From: an uncultured Collinsella sp.
GTDB taxonomy: Bacteria > Actinomycetota > Coriobacteriia > Coriobacteriales > Coriobacteriaceae
DNA: 24,655 bases
Assembly (NCBI GenBank): GCA_902478365.1
Contig: CABSKX010000033.1
Span: 1-24,655, forward strand
Reading direction: 5' to 3'
This document shows, piece after piece, positions 23,703 to 24,655 of this stretch (position 1 is the stretch's first letter; each line of letters begins with the position of its first letter). The notes beneath the pieces are model-generated. The model did not search any database. It was not told where the DNA came from and worked only from the letters and a program-made list of their open reading frames with translations. The position numbers and the translations under genes were made by a program.

Positions 23703-23736
23703 TCCCACGGGTAGCTAATGTGGGACGGGACTCTTT
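23703..23736 (+). terminator. Probable terminator after HAD phosphatase
   Basis: TCCCAC (23703-23708) pairs with GTGGGA (23720-23725) around an 11-base loop, and a TTTT run ends at 23736. The stem is short and the T-run is 8 bases away, so support is moderate. Confidence 0.45.
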
Positions 23737-23753
23737 TAGCCGCCCCCTGCACC

Positions 23754-23801
23754 AAAGGAGTGTCCCCAACTGCCGGCAGAAAAGGAACGTCCCCAAGTGC
23801 C
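23754..23801. repeat. Imperfect direct repeat with GTCCCCAA core
   Basis: AAAGGAGTGTCCCCAACTGCC (23754-23774) recurs as a version with 18 of 21 matches at 23781-23801, a period of 27 bases. A partial third copy, AAGGGAACGTC, lies at 23815-23825. The CTGCCGGCAG palindrome sits between the first two. No coding potential is seen. Confidence 0.6.
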
Positions 23802-23837
23802 ACCTAAGCCAGCCAAGGGAACGTCGCTGTTTTGGCA

Positions 23838-23955
23838 ACGACAGCGAAAGCCCGCCAAAGCGAGCAAGGTGCCTTGAAACAAGGCGGCATTGACCTTCTG
23901 GTCATGCCGCCGAAGTTGAAAGGCAGATTGCCGCTCTGGCGGGCTTGCAGCGTCA
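23838..23955 (+). repeat. Structured intergenic element, copy B (candidate RNA)
   Basis: A 118-bp partner of the element at 2424-2540, same orientation. Stem 1 pairs 23848-23862 with 23932-23946 (14 of 15). Stem 2 pairs GCAA (23864-23867) with TTGC (23928-23931), a GGT/AGA loop, then GCCTT (23871-23875) with AAGGC (23920-23924). Stem 3 pairs GGCGGCA with TGCCGCC and TGACC with GGTCA around TTCT (23883-23911). Compared with copy A, the stem sequences have changed on both sides while the joining motifs are kept. An extra hairpin, TCGCTGT/ACAGCGA, lies at its 5' edge (23824-23847). It also lies between convergent genes. Confidence 0.75.
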
Positions 23956-23959
23956 ACTG

Positions 23960-23986
23960 GTTACGCGGTTCGTAGAACCGCGTAAC
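23960..23986 (-). terminator. Hairpin at the end of the lipoprotein gene
   Basis: GTTACGCGGTTC (23960-23971) and GAACCGCGTAAC (23975-23986) form a perfect 12-bp stem with a 3-base loop, 4 bases beyond the lipoprotein stop. No U-tract follows on the minus strand, so it may work as a terminator or as an mRNA 3' end stabiliser together with the adjacent structured element. Confidence 0.5.
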
Positions 23987-23990
23987 TCCC

Positions 23991-24548
23991 CTAGCTCATC
24001 ATGGCATTCATCATCTCGTTGGTTGCAGAATCGTCGGCAGACCACTCGCCGTCGTCATTACAGGAGTACTTGAAGGTGACCTTGGTGTCCTTGGTCTTAG
24101 CAGCCTTGGTCACATCGACCATAACCTGACCGGCCATCTTGTACAGCTCGTCATCGGAAGGCATCGAATCGAGCGCAGCGACCTTCTCCTGGTACTGGGT
24201 GGCAAAATCCTCAACGATCTGGTTCATGGACTTGCAGGTAATGGTGACCTCGGCAGTTGCGGTGCCCTTGTCCTCGTCGACCGTCACGTCGCCGATCTTA
24301 TAGTCAAAGCCCTCGAGGTAGCTCTTGGCGTACTCCTTGGGATCGATGCCCAGCTGCTCGAACTCGTCGCCCGAGGCCTCTTCCAGGCCGGCGAGGAAGT
24401 CGTCGCCACCGTTCTTGACCTCGTCAAACTGCGTCGTAAGATCCTCGGTGATGAGCTCCTCAACCGAAGGACCTCCGCAGCCGGAAAGCACAACCACGCA
24501 CGCGACCAGAACAGCCATCAGGGGCACAAGCAGCAGCTTCTTTTTCAT
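23991..24548 (-). CDS. Secreted lipoprotein of unknown function
   Basis: Predicted 185-residue lipoprotein. The N-terminus MKKKLLLVPLMAVLVACV continues into the lipobox LSGC, with C24 as the lipid-modified residue and GG following. The ATG at 24548 is chosen because GGAGGAG lies about 5 bases upstream and the signal peptide starts there; the longer frame to 24641 is not supported. The mature part is acidic and alternates helical (VEELITEDLTTQFDEVKNGG) with strand-like segments (GTATAEVTITCKSM, TKVTFKYSC). Its pattern resembles small DUF-type lipoproteins common in Gram-positive gut bacteria, but no family is named with confidence. Two other cysteines (in ITCKS and YSCND) might pair. Confidence 0.88.
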   Translation of the reverse strand: MKKKLLLVPLMAVLVACVVVLSGCGGPSVEELITEDLTTQFDEVKNGGDDFLAGLEEASGDEFEQLGIDPKEYAKSYLEGFDYKIGDVTVDEDKGTATAEVTITCKSMNQIVEDFATQYQEKVAALDSMPSDDELYKMAGQVMVDVTKAAKTKDTKVTFKYSCNDDGEWSADDSATNEMMNAMMS

Positions 24549-24655
24549 GAGACTCCTCCCAACAAGCGGCACCGCGCTTCCCGACGCGGCGCACGTCGTA
24601 ACAATAAGGCCATACCAGCCGATAACGAACACCCCCGGCAAAGCAAAGGCGCAGA

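Overview
The window looks like chromosomal DNA of a high-GC member of the Coriobacteriia, most likely a Collinsella-type gut actinobacterium. That placement rests on GC-rich codon use, the Gram-positive form of DnaK, an LPxTG-like cell-wall protein, and a NikR/Hyp hydrogenase-maturation cluster. It is inferred from protein character, not from any rRNA, and no rRNA, tRNA, CRISPR array or transposase gene was found.

Layout. 1-1450: 5' part of dnaK (minus strand, cut by the window edge). 1451-2117: intergenic DNA with three 46-bp imperfect palindromes at an exact 62-bp period. 2118-2303: a 2[4Fe-4S] ferredoxin with a bidirectional terminator. 2424-2540: a 117-bp foldable element that recurs at 23838-23955. 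2542-6409: a minus-strand de novo NAD operon nadA-nadB-nadC-niaR, with a perfect 19-bp-arm palindrome laid over its probable promoter. 6674-13311: a very large secreted, sortase-anchored surface-protein gene broken by one frameshift near 12.03 kb. 13551-15550: a divergent LytTR response regulator and a GHKL sensor kinase. 15569-16144: an unrecognised protein with a faint uracil-DNA-glycosylase-like pattern. 16281-16601: thioredoxin. 16822-22897: a small unknown protein, NikR, then hypF, hypC, hypD and hypE for [NiFe]-hydrogenase maturation. 23023-23691: a HAD phosphatase. 23991-24548: a lipoprotein.

How the genes work together. NadA, NadB and NadC turn aspartate and dihydroxyacetone phosphate into nicotinate mononucleotide, and NiaR probably senses niacin and represses the operon. 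The two-component system sits head to head with the surface adhesin and may control it. NikR is one base from a small protein gene and just upstream of hypF, which suggests nickel-responsive control of hydrogenase maturation; hypA, hypB and the hydrogenase itself are not in the window.

The most unusual signals are non-coding. (1) Two copies of a 117-118-bp element have different stem sequences that keep their pairing while the linking motifs stay the same, as expected of a selected RNA or DNA fold. (2) A 205-bp AT-richer element with 23-bp terminal inverted repeats sits inside hypF without breaking the reading frame. (3) The 62-bp-period palindrome array, a nadA promoter-operator palindrome and a separate 18-bp-arm palindrome complete the set.
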